From positions 186,001 through 250,000 of the forward strand of contig NZ_JAIVFT010000008.1 in assembly GCF_020829665.1 (NCBI RefSeq): a DNA stretch of 64,000 nt. The letters run 5' to 3'. Of the stretch, positions 1-7,143 are shown piece after piece. The first letter of the stretch is position 1. Every line of letters starts with the position of its first letter. The notes beneath the pieces were generated by a model. That model saw only the letters and a program-made list of their open reading frames with translations. It made no database searches and was not told the DNA's origin. Origin of the DNA: Nostoc sp. CHAB 5824. Its GTDB lineage: Bacteria; Cyanobacteriota; Cyanobacteriia; Cyanobacteriales; Nostocaceae. The position numbers and the translations under genes were made by a program.

Positions 1-2
1 CA

Positions 3-1415
3 TTGTCAAGCGAGATGGAGCTAAATCGGTTGATGGAAAAAATGATGACGATCGCGATCGAGAATGCTGGGGCCCAAATGGGTTATCTACTTGTAAAACG
101 GGAGAATCAGTGGCTGATTGAAGCCGAGGGAAGCGTCGATCGAGATCAAGTGACAGTGCAATCATCTAGCCTGGTTCAAGTAAAGCATAAATTGCCAGTT
201 TTGCTGATTAACTATGTTGAAAGAACAAAAGAAAATTTGGTTTTAGACGATGCTAGCCACACAGAGCGTTTTGCCAATGACAACTATATTCTTGCCAATC
301 AACCCAAATCAGTTTTGTGTTCGCCTTTCGCTCATCAGGGTAAGCTAACCGGAATTCTTTACTTGGAAAACAATCTCACCACTGGAGCTTTTACCGCAGA
401 ACGACTAGAAGTACTAAACTTATTGACTTCACAAATTTCCATCTCTATGGAAAATGCTCGGCTCTACACAAATTTGCACATATACTCCCAAGAGTTAGAG
501 ATTTCGGAAACACAAGCGCGTGAAAAAGCAAGGCAGTTAGAACAGACGCTCGATGAATTGAAGCTCACCCAGTCTCAGATGGTGCAAAGCGAAAAAATGT
601 CTAGCTTGGGGCAGCTGGTGGCAGGCGTTGCTCACGAAATCAATAACCCAATCAGCTTTATCTACGGCAACCTTACTTACGTAAATAATTATGTCAAAGA
701 CTTGATGAGTGTAGTACAACTTTATCAACAGCAAAACCAGAATTTACCACCTAAAGTTCAGAATGAGATAGATGAGGTTGACTTAGATTTTTTGATGCAA
801 GACTTACCTAAGCTGTTAACTTCAATGCAAGTGGGAACCGATCGCATTCGCCAGATTGTATTATCTTTACGAAACTTTTCCCGCCTAGACGAAGCTGAAG
901 TCAAAGCCGTTGATATTCATGAGGGCATTGATAGCACCCTAATGATTTTGCAAAATCGGCTTAAACCCGAACCAGACTCTCTGGGAATTCAGGTAATACA
1001 GGAGTACGGCAACCTGCCGCCCGTAGAATGTTATCCTGGGCAACTGAATCAGGTATTTATGAATCTGATCGCTAATTCGATTGACTCTTTGGAAGAATTT
1101 AACCAACATCGGACTTATGCCGATATCGCATGTCAGCCAAGCATCATCACAATTCGTACTACTGTTGAAGGCGATTTTGCCGTCATCCGTATTGCTGACA
1201 ACGGTTCTGGTATAACCGAAAATGTGCGTCGGCAACTCTTCACACCCTTTTTCACTACCAAACCTGTTGGTAAAGGTACTGGTTTAGGGCTATCTATTAG
1301 TTACCAGATTGTCACTAATAAGCATCGAGGACAGTTAGAGTGTGTATCGGTTTTAGGACAAGGGGCTGAATTTATGATCTCTATCCCCCTTAAGGCAAGC
1401 CAGGGCGAGCAGTGA
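3..1415 (+). CDS. GAF-domain sensor histidine kinase, 5' end outside window
   Basis: C-terminal part of a cytoplasmic sensor kinase. Visible residues 1-155 form a GAF sensor domain, followed by a short coiled coil (about 160-195). A HisKA dimerisation domain carries the H-box GVAHEINNP, with the phospho-accepting His near residue 211. The HATPase_c domain has an N-box (NLIANSIDSL, about 352-361), a G1 box (IADNGSGI, about 397) and a G2 box (GKGTGLGLS, about 424). The reading frame is open to the window edge and the apparent start is only a TTG at position 3, so the true start lies upstream. Proteins with this tail in Nostoc are often very long Ser/Thr kinase-AAA-GAF-HK hybrids; whether that applies here cannot be seen. 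No receiver domain or response regulator follows. Confidence 0.9.
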   Translation: MSSEMELNRLMEKMMTIAIENAGAQMGYLLVKRENQWLIEAEGSVDRDQVTVQSSSLVQVKHKLPVLLINYVERTKENLVLDDASHTERFANDNYILANQPKSVLCSPFAHQGKLTGILYLENNLTTGAFTAERLEVLNLLTSQISISMENARLYTNLHIYSQELEISETQAREKARQLEQTLDELKLTQSQMVQSEKMSSLGQLVAGVAHEINNPISFIYGNLTYVNNYVKDLMSVVQLYQQQNQNLPPKVQNEIDEVDLDFLMQDLPKLLTSMQVGTDRIRQIVLSLRNFSRLDEAEVKAVDIHEGIDSTLMILQNRLKPEPDSLGIQVIQEYGNLPPVECYPGQLNQVFMNLIANSIDSLEEFNQHRTYADIACQPSIITIRTTVEGDFAVIRIADNGSGITENVRRQLFTPFFTTKPVGKGTGLGLSISYQIVTNKHRGQLECVSVLGQGAEFMISIPLKASQGEQ

Positions 1416-1438
1416 AAAATTGTAGCGACTGTTTTAAA

Positions 1439-1558
1439 ATAGGACTTACGCAGTGAAAACCTGAAACCTCGATCCCCCCTAACCCCTCTTAAAAAGGGAG
1501 GATCTGAAAGAGCCAGCTTTTTAAGGGGGTTGGGGGATCTCTTCTGCGTAAGTCCTAT
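1439..1558. repeat. 120-bp inverted-repeat (MITE-like) element, copy 1
   Basis: Perfect 14-bp terminal inverted repeats, ATAGGACTTACGCA at 1439-1452 and its complement at 1545-1558. They enclose a C-rich/G-rich palindromic core of the 'gatccccc...aaaaaggg' type. A second copy with the core in the opposite orientation is at 3381-3496. There is no coding capacity, so it is a non-autonomous palindromic element. Confidence 0.8.
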
Positions 1559-1561
1559 AAA

Positions 1562-1720
1562 AGTCAAGCGTAGGCGTAACCCGTCGTAGACATCGCTTTA
1601 TTTGTGGAGATTTATGAAAGCGATGCCGTACCCCTACGGGGAAGCAAGCTACGCGGAGCGTCTCCAAGAGTTGGCGGGCTATTCGGCGTCGCACCTGTGT
1701 ACTTGATCGCGGTGCGACAA
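1562..1720. repeat. dispersed Nostoc-type intergenic repeat patchwork
   Basis: GC-rich fragments such as GAAGCAAGCTACGCGGAGCG and the 'gtaggcgtaacccgtcgtagacatcgc' type are typical of dispersed cyanobacterial repeats. Similar pieces recur near 5745-5830, 44575-44616 and 61300-61360. No gene is evident. Confidence 0.5.
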
Positions 1721-2008
1721 AGTTTGAAGTACTCCAACACGACTTCGGAGTACTCCAACACGACTTTGAAGTACCTCAACACGACTTTGAAGTACCTCAA
1801 AACGACTTTGAAGTACCTCAACACGACTTTGAAGTACCTCAACACGACTTTGAAGTACCTCAACACGACTTTGAAGTACCTCAACACGACTTTGAAGTAC
1901 CTCAACATGACTTTGAAGTACCTCAACATGACTTTGAAGTACCTCAAAACGACTTTGAAGTACCTCAACACGACTTTCAAGTACCTCAACATGACTTCGA
2001 GGTATCTG
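1721..2008. repeat. 21-bp tandem repeat array, about 13.7 copies
   Basis: The consensus unit is ACTTTGAAGTACCTCAACACG, repeated in direct orientation from 1721. Most variation is single-base: AACACG, AAAACG or AACATG at the unit end, and CTCC for CCTC in the first two units. Because 21 is a multiple of 3, three frames stay open: a 7-residue repeat LKYLNTT on the plus strand, and VEVLQSR or LRYFKVV on the minus strand. VEVLQSR has heptad character (hydrophobic at a and d). Flanks are dispersed repeats and no convincing start, ribosome site or unique domain was found, so I call it a repeat rather than a gene. Confidence 0.9.
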
Positions 2009-2019
2009 TTGCTTATATA

Positions 2020-2115
2020 GCAATACGCTTGGGTTAAGCAAAGCGCAACCCAACAAGGCCCCCGAAATGTTGGGTTACCCTGCGGGGATCTTGCTACGTT
2101 CCTCAACCCAACCTA
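2020..2115. repeat. dispersed 'cccaaca/ttgggtt' repeat overlapping hisC 3' end
   Basis: This stretch contains inverted TTGGGTT/AACCCAA blocks with CCTCAACCCAACCT at its right end. A diverged copy in the opposite orientation is at 23605-23700. The last codons and the stop of hisC (2103 onward) lie inside it. Confidence 0.6.
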
Positions 2116-3200
2116 CACAACTTTTCTCCCCCTGCTCTGTTATCCCCAGTCTCTAATAAATAAATTAGTGCCTCCACTAAAGCCTGATTTTGTTCATCAG
2201 TACCAACAGTAATGCGTAATTTATCATTTAGTCCAGGCTGGTTGAAGTAGCGGATTAAAATTCCCCGTTCCTTCAGTTTTTGATAGAGATATTCTGCATT
2301 TCCTTCTCTTGGCTGTACCAGTAAAAAGTTAGTTTGGGAATCCCAAAGGTGAAAACCTAATTGTTTTAAGTCTGTTGCTAACTGATTCCGCGATGCTTTA
2401 ATCTTTGCCACACAAGCATTTTTATAAGCTTGATCGGTAATAGCAGCCGTGCCAATTGCACAAGCGATCGCATCAATGTTATAGCTATCTTTCACCTTAA
2501 ACAATCCCTGTAACAGCTTGGGATTTGCCACCCCAAATCCCAGCCGCAATCCTGCCAACGAGTACCCTTTAGAAAGTGTGCGAATTACGATCGCGTTTTC
2601 GTAGTCCTTTACCAAAGCTAATGCATTCTCTTCGGTAAAATCGACGTATGCTTCGTCAATCACTAAAACTCCAGATAACTGGCTGGCTAATTTTCGCAGA
2701 TCATTTGTTGCTACCACATGCCCCGATGGACTATTAGGCGACGCAATGAAAGTCACACATCCATTGGCAGCAACCAGTTCTTCTAAAGGTAAACTGTAGT
2801 CCTCGCTGTAGGGAATCTCAATAATTTCCGCAGCTTGCATTTCCGTTAATGTGCGATATAGCACGTAAGTTGGCATCGGATAAACTACTTTCTTCCCAGG
2901 TTCTGCACAGGCTCGAATTATTACACTCAACAATTCATCACTGCCATTTCCTACAATGATCCAATCACTAGGGACTCCTAAAACTTTACTTGCAGCTTGC
3001 CGAAATTCCCCCCCGAAAGGTTCTGGATACCGCCGCAACCACTCGCCATCGATATTACGCAGCACAGCTAATGCCGCAGGCGAAGGAGGATAAGGGTTCT
3101 CGTTACTGTTGAGTTTAATTATCTGTGTACCGCGTTGAGGCTGCTCACCAGGAATGTAGCTAGCCATTGCATCAACATTAGAGCGAAAGTAGTTGGTCAT
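2103..3200 (-). CDS. hisC: histidinol-phosphate aminotransferase
   Basis: PLP-dependent fold-I aminotransferase of histidine biosynthesis, converting imidazole acetol phosphate and glutamate to histidinol phosphate. At 365 residues it has the usual family length. Visible motifs are NSNENPYPPSP near the N-terminus, VGNGSDELL (about 83-91) for the PLP phosphate, SPNSPSG (about 154-160), and the Schiff-base lysine in RTLSKGYSLAGLRLGFG (Lys211). The ATG at 3200 fits the family N-terminus. No other his gene is adjacent, as is usual for scattered amino-acid genes in cyanobacteria. The last residues (about LCRLG) are encoded by a dispersed repeat, so the C-terminus was probably extended by repeat insertion. 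Confidence 0.93.
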   Translation of the reverse strand: MTNYFRSNVDAMASYIPGEQPQRGTQIIKLNSNENPYPPSPAALAVLRNIDGEWLRRYPEPFGGEFRQAASKVLGVPSDWIIVGNGSDELLSVIIRACAEPGKKVVYPMPTYVLYRTLTEMQAAEIIEIPYSEDYSLPLEELVAANGCVTFIASPNSPSGHVVATNDLRKLASQLSGVLVIDEAYVDFTEENALALVKDYENAIVIRTLSKGYSLAGLRLGFGVANPKLLQGLFKVKDSYNIDAIACAIGTAAITDQAYKNACVAKIKASRNQLATDLKQLGFHLWDSQTNFLLVQPREGNAEYLYQKLKERGILIRYFNQPGLNDKLRITVGTDEQNQALVEALIYLLETGDNRAGGEKLCRLG

Positions 3201-3232
3201 AGAGCATGAGATATGGAAAAAACAGATTCAAT

Positions 3233-3281
3233 TTTGGATTTTAGATTCTTCTTAAATCGAAAATCCAAAATCTAAAATTGG
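3233..3281. repeat. inverted repeat of 'attttagatt' heptamer type
   Basis: CAATTTTGGATTTTAGATT (from about 3230) is followed by its near-complement AATCCAAAATCTAAAATTG (about 3261-3279), separated by 'cttcttaaatcgaa'. Pieces of the same sequence occur at 10003-10020 and inside a small gene at 63616-63645. On the minus strand it lies upstream of hisC and could fold into a hairpin in its leader. Confidence 0.6.
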
Positions 3282-3380
3282 CAGAGTTAGAAGTTCACTA
3301 GACATTCAATCCTTAGTTCAAGAGAAGCAAGCTATGTGTAATGTTCCGCAGAAAAGGTATTATCTGTTAGAGAATAACTT

Positions 3381-3496
3381 AGGACTTACGCACAAGAGAT
3401 CCCCCAACCCCCTTAAAAAGGGGGCTTTTAGAGTTCCCCCCTTTTTAAGGGGGGTTAGGGGGGATCTAGGTTTCAGGTTTTCAGTGCGTAAGTCCT
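3381..3496. repeat. 120-bp inverted-repeat (MITE-like) element, copy 2
   Basis: Perfect 13-bp terminal repeats, AGGACTTACGCAC at 3381-3393 and its complement at 3484-3496. The internal G/C-run palindrome is oriented opposite to copy 1 (1439-1558). A lone end-like TGCGTAAGTCCT is also present near 51984. Confidence 0.8.
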
Positions 3497-3580
3497 GTAA
3501 CTGTTAATCTACCTGATTTTGGGCTTAACCCAGAAGTATTGAGAGGGAGCAGGGGAAGAAGAATTATTGATTAATGCCCA

Positions 3581-3665
3581 ATGACAAATGACAAATGACA
3601 AATGACAAATGACAAATGACAAATGACAAATGACAAATGACAAATGACAAATGACAAATGACAAA
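3581..3665. repeat. ATGACAA heptanucleotide tandem repeat, about 12 copies
   Basis: An uninterrupted 7-bp direct repeat (short tandemly repeated repetitive sequence, a class known in heterocystous cyanobacteria). The last ATG in it, at 3658, is the apparent start codon of the next gene. Any earlier repeat ATG reads M-T-N-D-K and then TGA, so only the last one opens a long frame. Confidence 0.95.
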
Positions 3666-4293
3666 TCATTACCGATATATTATTTTTTACAAACCCTATG
3701 GCGTTCTCAGCCAGTTTACAAAAGATGCTCCCACACATAGCACCCTGAAAGATTATATTGATGTACCTAATGTGTATCCTGTGGGACGCTTAGACTGGGA
3801 TAGTGAAGGGTTGCTGCTGTTAACGAACGATGGGCAATTGCAACATCGTCTTGCCCATCCGCGTTTTGGTCATAAACGTACTTACTGGGTACAGGTAGAG
3901 CGAATTCCAGATGCAGATGCGATAAAAAGGTTGCAAACAGGTGTGGAAATTCAAGATTACCGCACTCAACCAGCAGAAGTTAGGCTTTTACCAACAGAGC
4001 CACAGCTACCTGAACGCACCCCGCCGATTAGATTTCGCAAAAATGTACCGACAGCTTGGCTGGAAATGACCTTGACAGAGGGAAAAAACCGCCAAGTACG
4101 GCGCATGACTGCGGCTGTAGGGTTTCCAACTTTGCGACTAGTCAGGGTCAGCATAGGCCACCTACAATTAGATGATTTAGAAGTGGGTCAATGGCGCGAT
4201 CTCACCACATCTGAACTTCAATTTCTGCATAATTTCAGTAAAGCGAAAAGTTTTCCTTCAAAGGCGAATCTTCATCCGAGGCTAGAAGTCTGA
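3658..4293 (+). CDS. RluE/RsuA-type rRNA pseudouridine synthase
   Basis: Isomerises a uridine to pseudouridine in rRNA; by resemblance closest to RluE (23S rRNA helix region), which lacks the S4 domain. It has 211 residues. The N-terminus [15 protein letters not shown], the catalytic-Asp motif [14 protein letters not shown] (Asp46) and the C-terminal [15 protein letters not shown] are diagnostic. The start at 3658 fits the short family N-terminus. This ATG is the last unit of the heptamer repeat and has no Shine-Dalgarno sequence before it, so translation initiation must work through the repeat itself or a leaderless or weak start. The gene stands alone; its 3' end faces the zinc-ribbon gene. 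Confidence 0.9.
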   Translation: MTNHYRYIIFYKPYGVLSQFTKDAPTHSTLKDYIDVPNVYPVGRLDWDSEGLLLLTNDGQLQHRLAHPRFGHKRTYWVQVERIPDADAIKRLQTGVEIQDYRTQPAEVRLLPTEPQLPERTPPIRFRKNVPTAWLEMTLTEGKNRQVRRMTAAVGFPTLRLVRVSIGHLQLDDLEVGQWRDLTTSELQFLHNFSKAKSFPSKANLHPRLEV

Positions 4294-4326
4294 GGGGCAT
4301 TTGCACATTTGGTATGCATGGCTATA

Positions 4327-5628
4327 TCAACCAAAGCTTTGAACAATATACATATCATTACCCGTATCTCCCACTAAAAGCAAGCTACTATCATCACTTT
4401 CTAAATTTAGACTGCCACTAATACCTTTTTGGATTACTTTAATCAGTCTTTGGGGAGTGAAAGATTCTAATTCCACAAAGTTTCCTGATTCTAACCATGC
4501 TAATTCTTCAGCAGCGAAACTTTGACGAACTTCTTGAGGCAATTCTTTAGCTGCTTGCGCTGACTCTGGAGAAGATTGAATGAACATTCCGCGCTTAGTA
4601 GCGATAATTTGACGTGGCGTTAGTCCGATATCAATAATTACAATATTACTATCGAGAAACCAATTAGCATTGGTTCTAAGACGATGAACTAAACCAATTC
4701 CTCGTGGATTGCAATCATGCACTGCATAGACTTTCAAATCAGGGTTTCGGCGCAGCATTTGCATTGTAATGTCAAAAATGCTTTGAGGATATCCAGTAAT
4801 GCTGAGAATTGCACAGTTATTTTCAAAATGGAAATTATTAGCGATTAATAGTTGAGCAATACTAGCACTATCACAAACTACTAATCTATCAAAACTGTAA
4901 GCAGTCACATCAGGATTAACCGTAACTGGTGTATTTTCCTGGTTTGGAGAAGGAAGAATTTTGAGAATTGAACCATTGAGTTGCTGCCAGCGGTTCAGCC
5001 AACCTTGAAAATCATTTTGAGAAAATGAAAATTCCTGTGCAAATTTAGTTCGTTGTAGCTGTCGAGTTCCAAAGTATATCGACAGCATCCCTAGAATAAC
5101 CGCGATGACAAATAGATTAAATGAGTTATATATAATTAAGCCAGCATAAATTCCTCCAGCAAGAATTATCCCTCCTATTATTTGTAAGCTTCTAGCATAT
5201 TTTTGGCGAGACTTAATGTTTATTTTGCTTGATATAGATTTATTATATAAATATAATATAAAGCATATATTAAATAAAACAGATGTTAGTAGAAAAGAAT
5301 TATTTCCAATCAATAACGAAGCAAAGCCACCTATGAACCCTGGCACCCAAAGACTGAGAAATAAATATAAAAACAACAAACCAAATATTGAAGCAGACTT
5401 GCTTTTTATCCGATTATCTAATACATAAAAAAGTTGTTTAGGAGTGAAAAATAGAGTGTTATTTGTAGAAATATCAGCGATCGCCTTTGCAAACATAGGG
5501 TCAGTAATCTTAAGATTACTCATACTAGTCGGTTCAAAGGCAAACGGATGATTGCATTTTATACACCGGCCTTGATTAGCTGTCCGTTCTTTTAGTTTAT
5601 TGTCAGTTCCGCAGTTAATACACTTCAT
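4327..5628 (-). CDS. zinc-ribbon multi-pass membrane protein of unknown function
   Basis: 433 residues. The N-terminus has a zinc ribbon of Cys3-x2-Cys6 and Cys22-x2-Cys25. Four hydrophobic segments follow at roughly residues 79-107, 112-130, 148-168 and 170-188. The C-terminal half (about 200-433) is soluble and mixed alpha/beta, with no motif I can name. The topology suggests a membrane-anchored cytoplasmic domain with a metal-binding head. I do not recognise a named family. The ATG at 5628 directly precedes the Cys motif and is well supported. The gene is transcribed alone, tail-to-tail with the pseudouridine synthase. Confidence 0.75.
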   Translation of the reverse strand: MKCINCGTDNKLKERTANQGRCIKCNHPFAFEPTSMSNLKITDPMFAKAIADISTNNTLFFTPKQLFYVLDNRIKSKSASIFGLLFLYLFLSLWVPGFIGGFASLLIGNNSFLLTSVLFNICFILYLYNKSISSKINIKSRQKYARSLQIIGGIILAGGIYAGLIIYNSFNLFVIAVILGMLSIYFGTRQLQRTKFAQEFSFSQNDFQGWLNRWQQLNGSILKILPSPNQENTPVTVNPDVTAYSFDRLVVCDSASIAQLLIANNFHFENNCAILSITGYPQSIFDITMQMLRRNPDLKVYAVHDCNPRGIGLVHRLRTNANWFLDSNIVIIDIGLTPRQIIATKRGMFIQSSPESAQAAKELPQEVRQSFAAEELAWLESGNFVELESFTPQRLIKVIQKGISGSLNLESDDSSLLLVGDTGNDMYIVQSFG

Positions 5629-5683
5629 AACGGTTGTTCGATGTTAGTTATTAATTGTTAGTCAATACGGTTCAGATCGGCTT

Positions 5684-5875
5684 GATCCCCCCTAACCCAC
5701 GCCAGTCGCTCCACTTGGGGAGACCCCAGACGCTCGATGACTCGCTAACGCTGCGCTATCGCCCTACAGCCCTTCGGGCATCCTACGGCGGGCGTCTCCC
5801 CTTCTCCCAAAGGGAGAGGCTAACGCCAAGGGAGAAGACCGCGCTGGCTCCCCTTAAAAAGGGGGGAACTATCAA
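5684..5875. repeat. nested dispersed repeats
   Basis: The outer halves GATCCCCCCTAACCC (from 5684) and CCCCTTAAAAAGGGGGGAAC (to about 5873) match the core of the 120-bp elements. The inner part (about 5700-5845) is another GC-rich repeat with palindromes such as CAGCCCTTCGGGCATCC and CTTCTCCCAAAGGGAGAGG. One element appears to have inserted into another. The 3' end of the downstream PLP-enzyme gene reads into it. Confidence 0.65.
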
Positions 5876-7100
5876 GCATCTGATTTGTAAGTAAAACACT
5901 GTAGTCTTCTCGTTGGCGAATCAAACGGTGTGTGCCATTTTCTAGCAAGACTTCCGCAGGTTTGGGGCGGTGTAAAAAGTGAGACGACATAGCATAACCA
6001 TAAGCACCGACATCTAGAATGGCAATGATATCACCAATTTCTAGCGCTGGGAGTTGACAATTTTTCCCCAGATAATCTCGTGAATAGGTGGTGTTACCAC
6101 AAATATCAGTTGTGAATAGGGAGTGGGGAATTGAGGATTTGTCTGCTTGCTTCCAAGTGAAAATTTCTCGGTAGCCGCCATGTACTGAGGGTACTGAAAG
6201 ATTAGCAACGGTGGTATCAACTCCGACAATCTGCTTTTCTCCTTGCCATTTCACCGAAACAACTTGAGCAAGCAACGTGGCGCATCCGGCGATCGCAGCT
6301 CGTCCCGGTTCAATCACCAAATCAATTTTCCGTCCTAAACGAGTAATTCTCTCGCTCAACTCAGCCCCAAACATTTCCCAGTCAAAGGCTGCTTTGTTGT
6401 GGTGATACGGGTAACCAAAGCCACCGCCAAAATCTAGATATTCCCAATCTGGTAACTGCTGCGCTGTGGCAATTACCGTATCAATTACCTGGGTGAAAGC
6501 GGCTGTGGCATTAGTTCCCGTTCCTCGATAGAAGTGTAAACCACTCAGCTTTAATCCCACCTCACGAGTTAAAGCGATCGCATCACAAAATTCCTCAGGA
6601 CGCACACCAATTCGGCTGTCTCCGGTAATTTCTGGCATATTGAGGCGTAAACCAAGGCGAATATTTTTCTCTGTGCGTTTGGGCAAAACTTCGCAGCACA
6701 ACTGCAACTGAGCTAAACTATCAAAATTGAGAATTGTAACTCCCCAATTCAGCACTTGTAGCATCTCAGTCCGATTCAAATTACTGCCACTATAAACAAT
6801 CTCACTAGGATTGAAACCAGCTTGCAAACCCAGGTAAATATCTCCTGGAGTATTGGCGTGAAGTCCCCAGCCAGATGAGCGAAAAATTTTTAACAACGCA
6901 ATATTACCATTGGTAACACTAGCAAAGCGAAATTGCGTGTGCGGATAGCTGACTGCTTTGGTAATGCGCTCAATAGTTTCGCGCAAGCGATCGCCATCAT
7001 AAACATAAAGCGGAGAACCGTAAGTACTCAGTAACTCTTGGGCAACTTCCCTGGACAATAGGAAAGTAAAGCGATTTTGAGTAAAATTATTTGATACCAT
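5820..7100 (-). CDS. fold-III PLP decarboxylase-like protein (LysA-like) lacking the PLP lysine
   Basis: 426 residues, resembling diaminopimelate/ornithine-type decarboxylases (alanine-racemase-like barrel plus C-terminal beta domain). Retained motifs include LHFYRGTGT (family LHxHxGS region), DFGGGFGYPY, EPGRAAIAG for PLP phosphate binding, TTDICGNTT and DVGAYGYAMSS. The position of the Schiff-base lysine (usually YAxKAN) reads FASVTN, with Val62 in place of Lys. I checked this codon (GTT) on the minus strand. Either the protein is not a normal PLP decarboxylase or it uses another residue. It is the last gene of a three-gene operon, 25 bp after the asparagine-synthetase-like gene. The C-terminal residues (about SSPLFKGSQRGLLPWR) are repeat-derived. 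Confidence 0.8.
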   Translation of the reverse strand: MVSNNFTQNRFTFLLSREVAQELLSTYGSPLYVYDGDRLRETIERITKAVSYPHTQFRFASVTNGNIALLKIFRSSGWGLHANTPGDIYLGLQAGFNPSEIVYSGSNLNRTEMLQVLNWGVTILNFDSLAQLQLCCEVLPKRTEKNIRLGLRLNMPEITGDSRIGVRPEEFCDAIALTREVGLKLSGLHFYRGTGTNATAAFTQVIDTVIATAQQLPDWEYLDFGGGFGYPYHHNKAAFDWEMFGAELSERITRLGRKIDLVIEPGRAAIAGCATLLAQVVSVKWQGEKQIVGVDTTVANLSVPSVHGGYREIFTWKQADKSSIPHSLFTTDICGNTTYSRDYLGKNCQLPALEIGDIIAILDVGAYGYAMSSHFLHRPKPAEVLLENGTHRLIRQREDYSVLLTNQMLDSSPLFKGSQRGLLPWR

Positions 7101-7123
7101 TCACCGAGAATCCTAATACAGTA

Positions 7124-7143
7124 AATTACGAATTACGAATTAT
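7124..7143. repeat. AATTACG direct repeat at a gene 3' end
   Basis: AATTACGAATTACGAATTA, a 7-bp unit repeated about 2.7 times. The last codons and stop of the asparagine-synthetase-like gene lie in it. The same sequence recurs at 42879-42895, at the stop codon of malQ. Confidence 0.7.

Noticed and set aside
1604..2106. Three overlapping ORFs of 125-164 codons as genes
   Set aside because: They are reading frames of the 21-bp array and its flanking repeats, with no unique domain or ribosome site.
1721..3664. CRISPR array
   Set aside because: The 21-bp and 7-bp repeats are contiguous with no unique spacers, and no cas gene is present.
5655..5894. 79-codon plus-strand ORF
   Set aside because: Lies wholly in nested repeats.
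5820..7100. Assignment as lysA
   Set aside because: The PLP lysine position is Val, and the context is not lysine biosynthesis.
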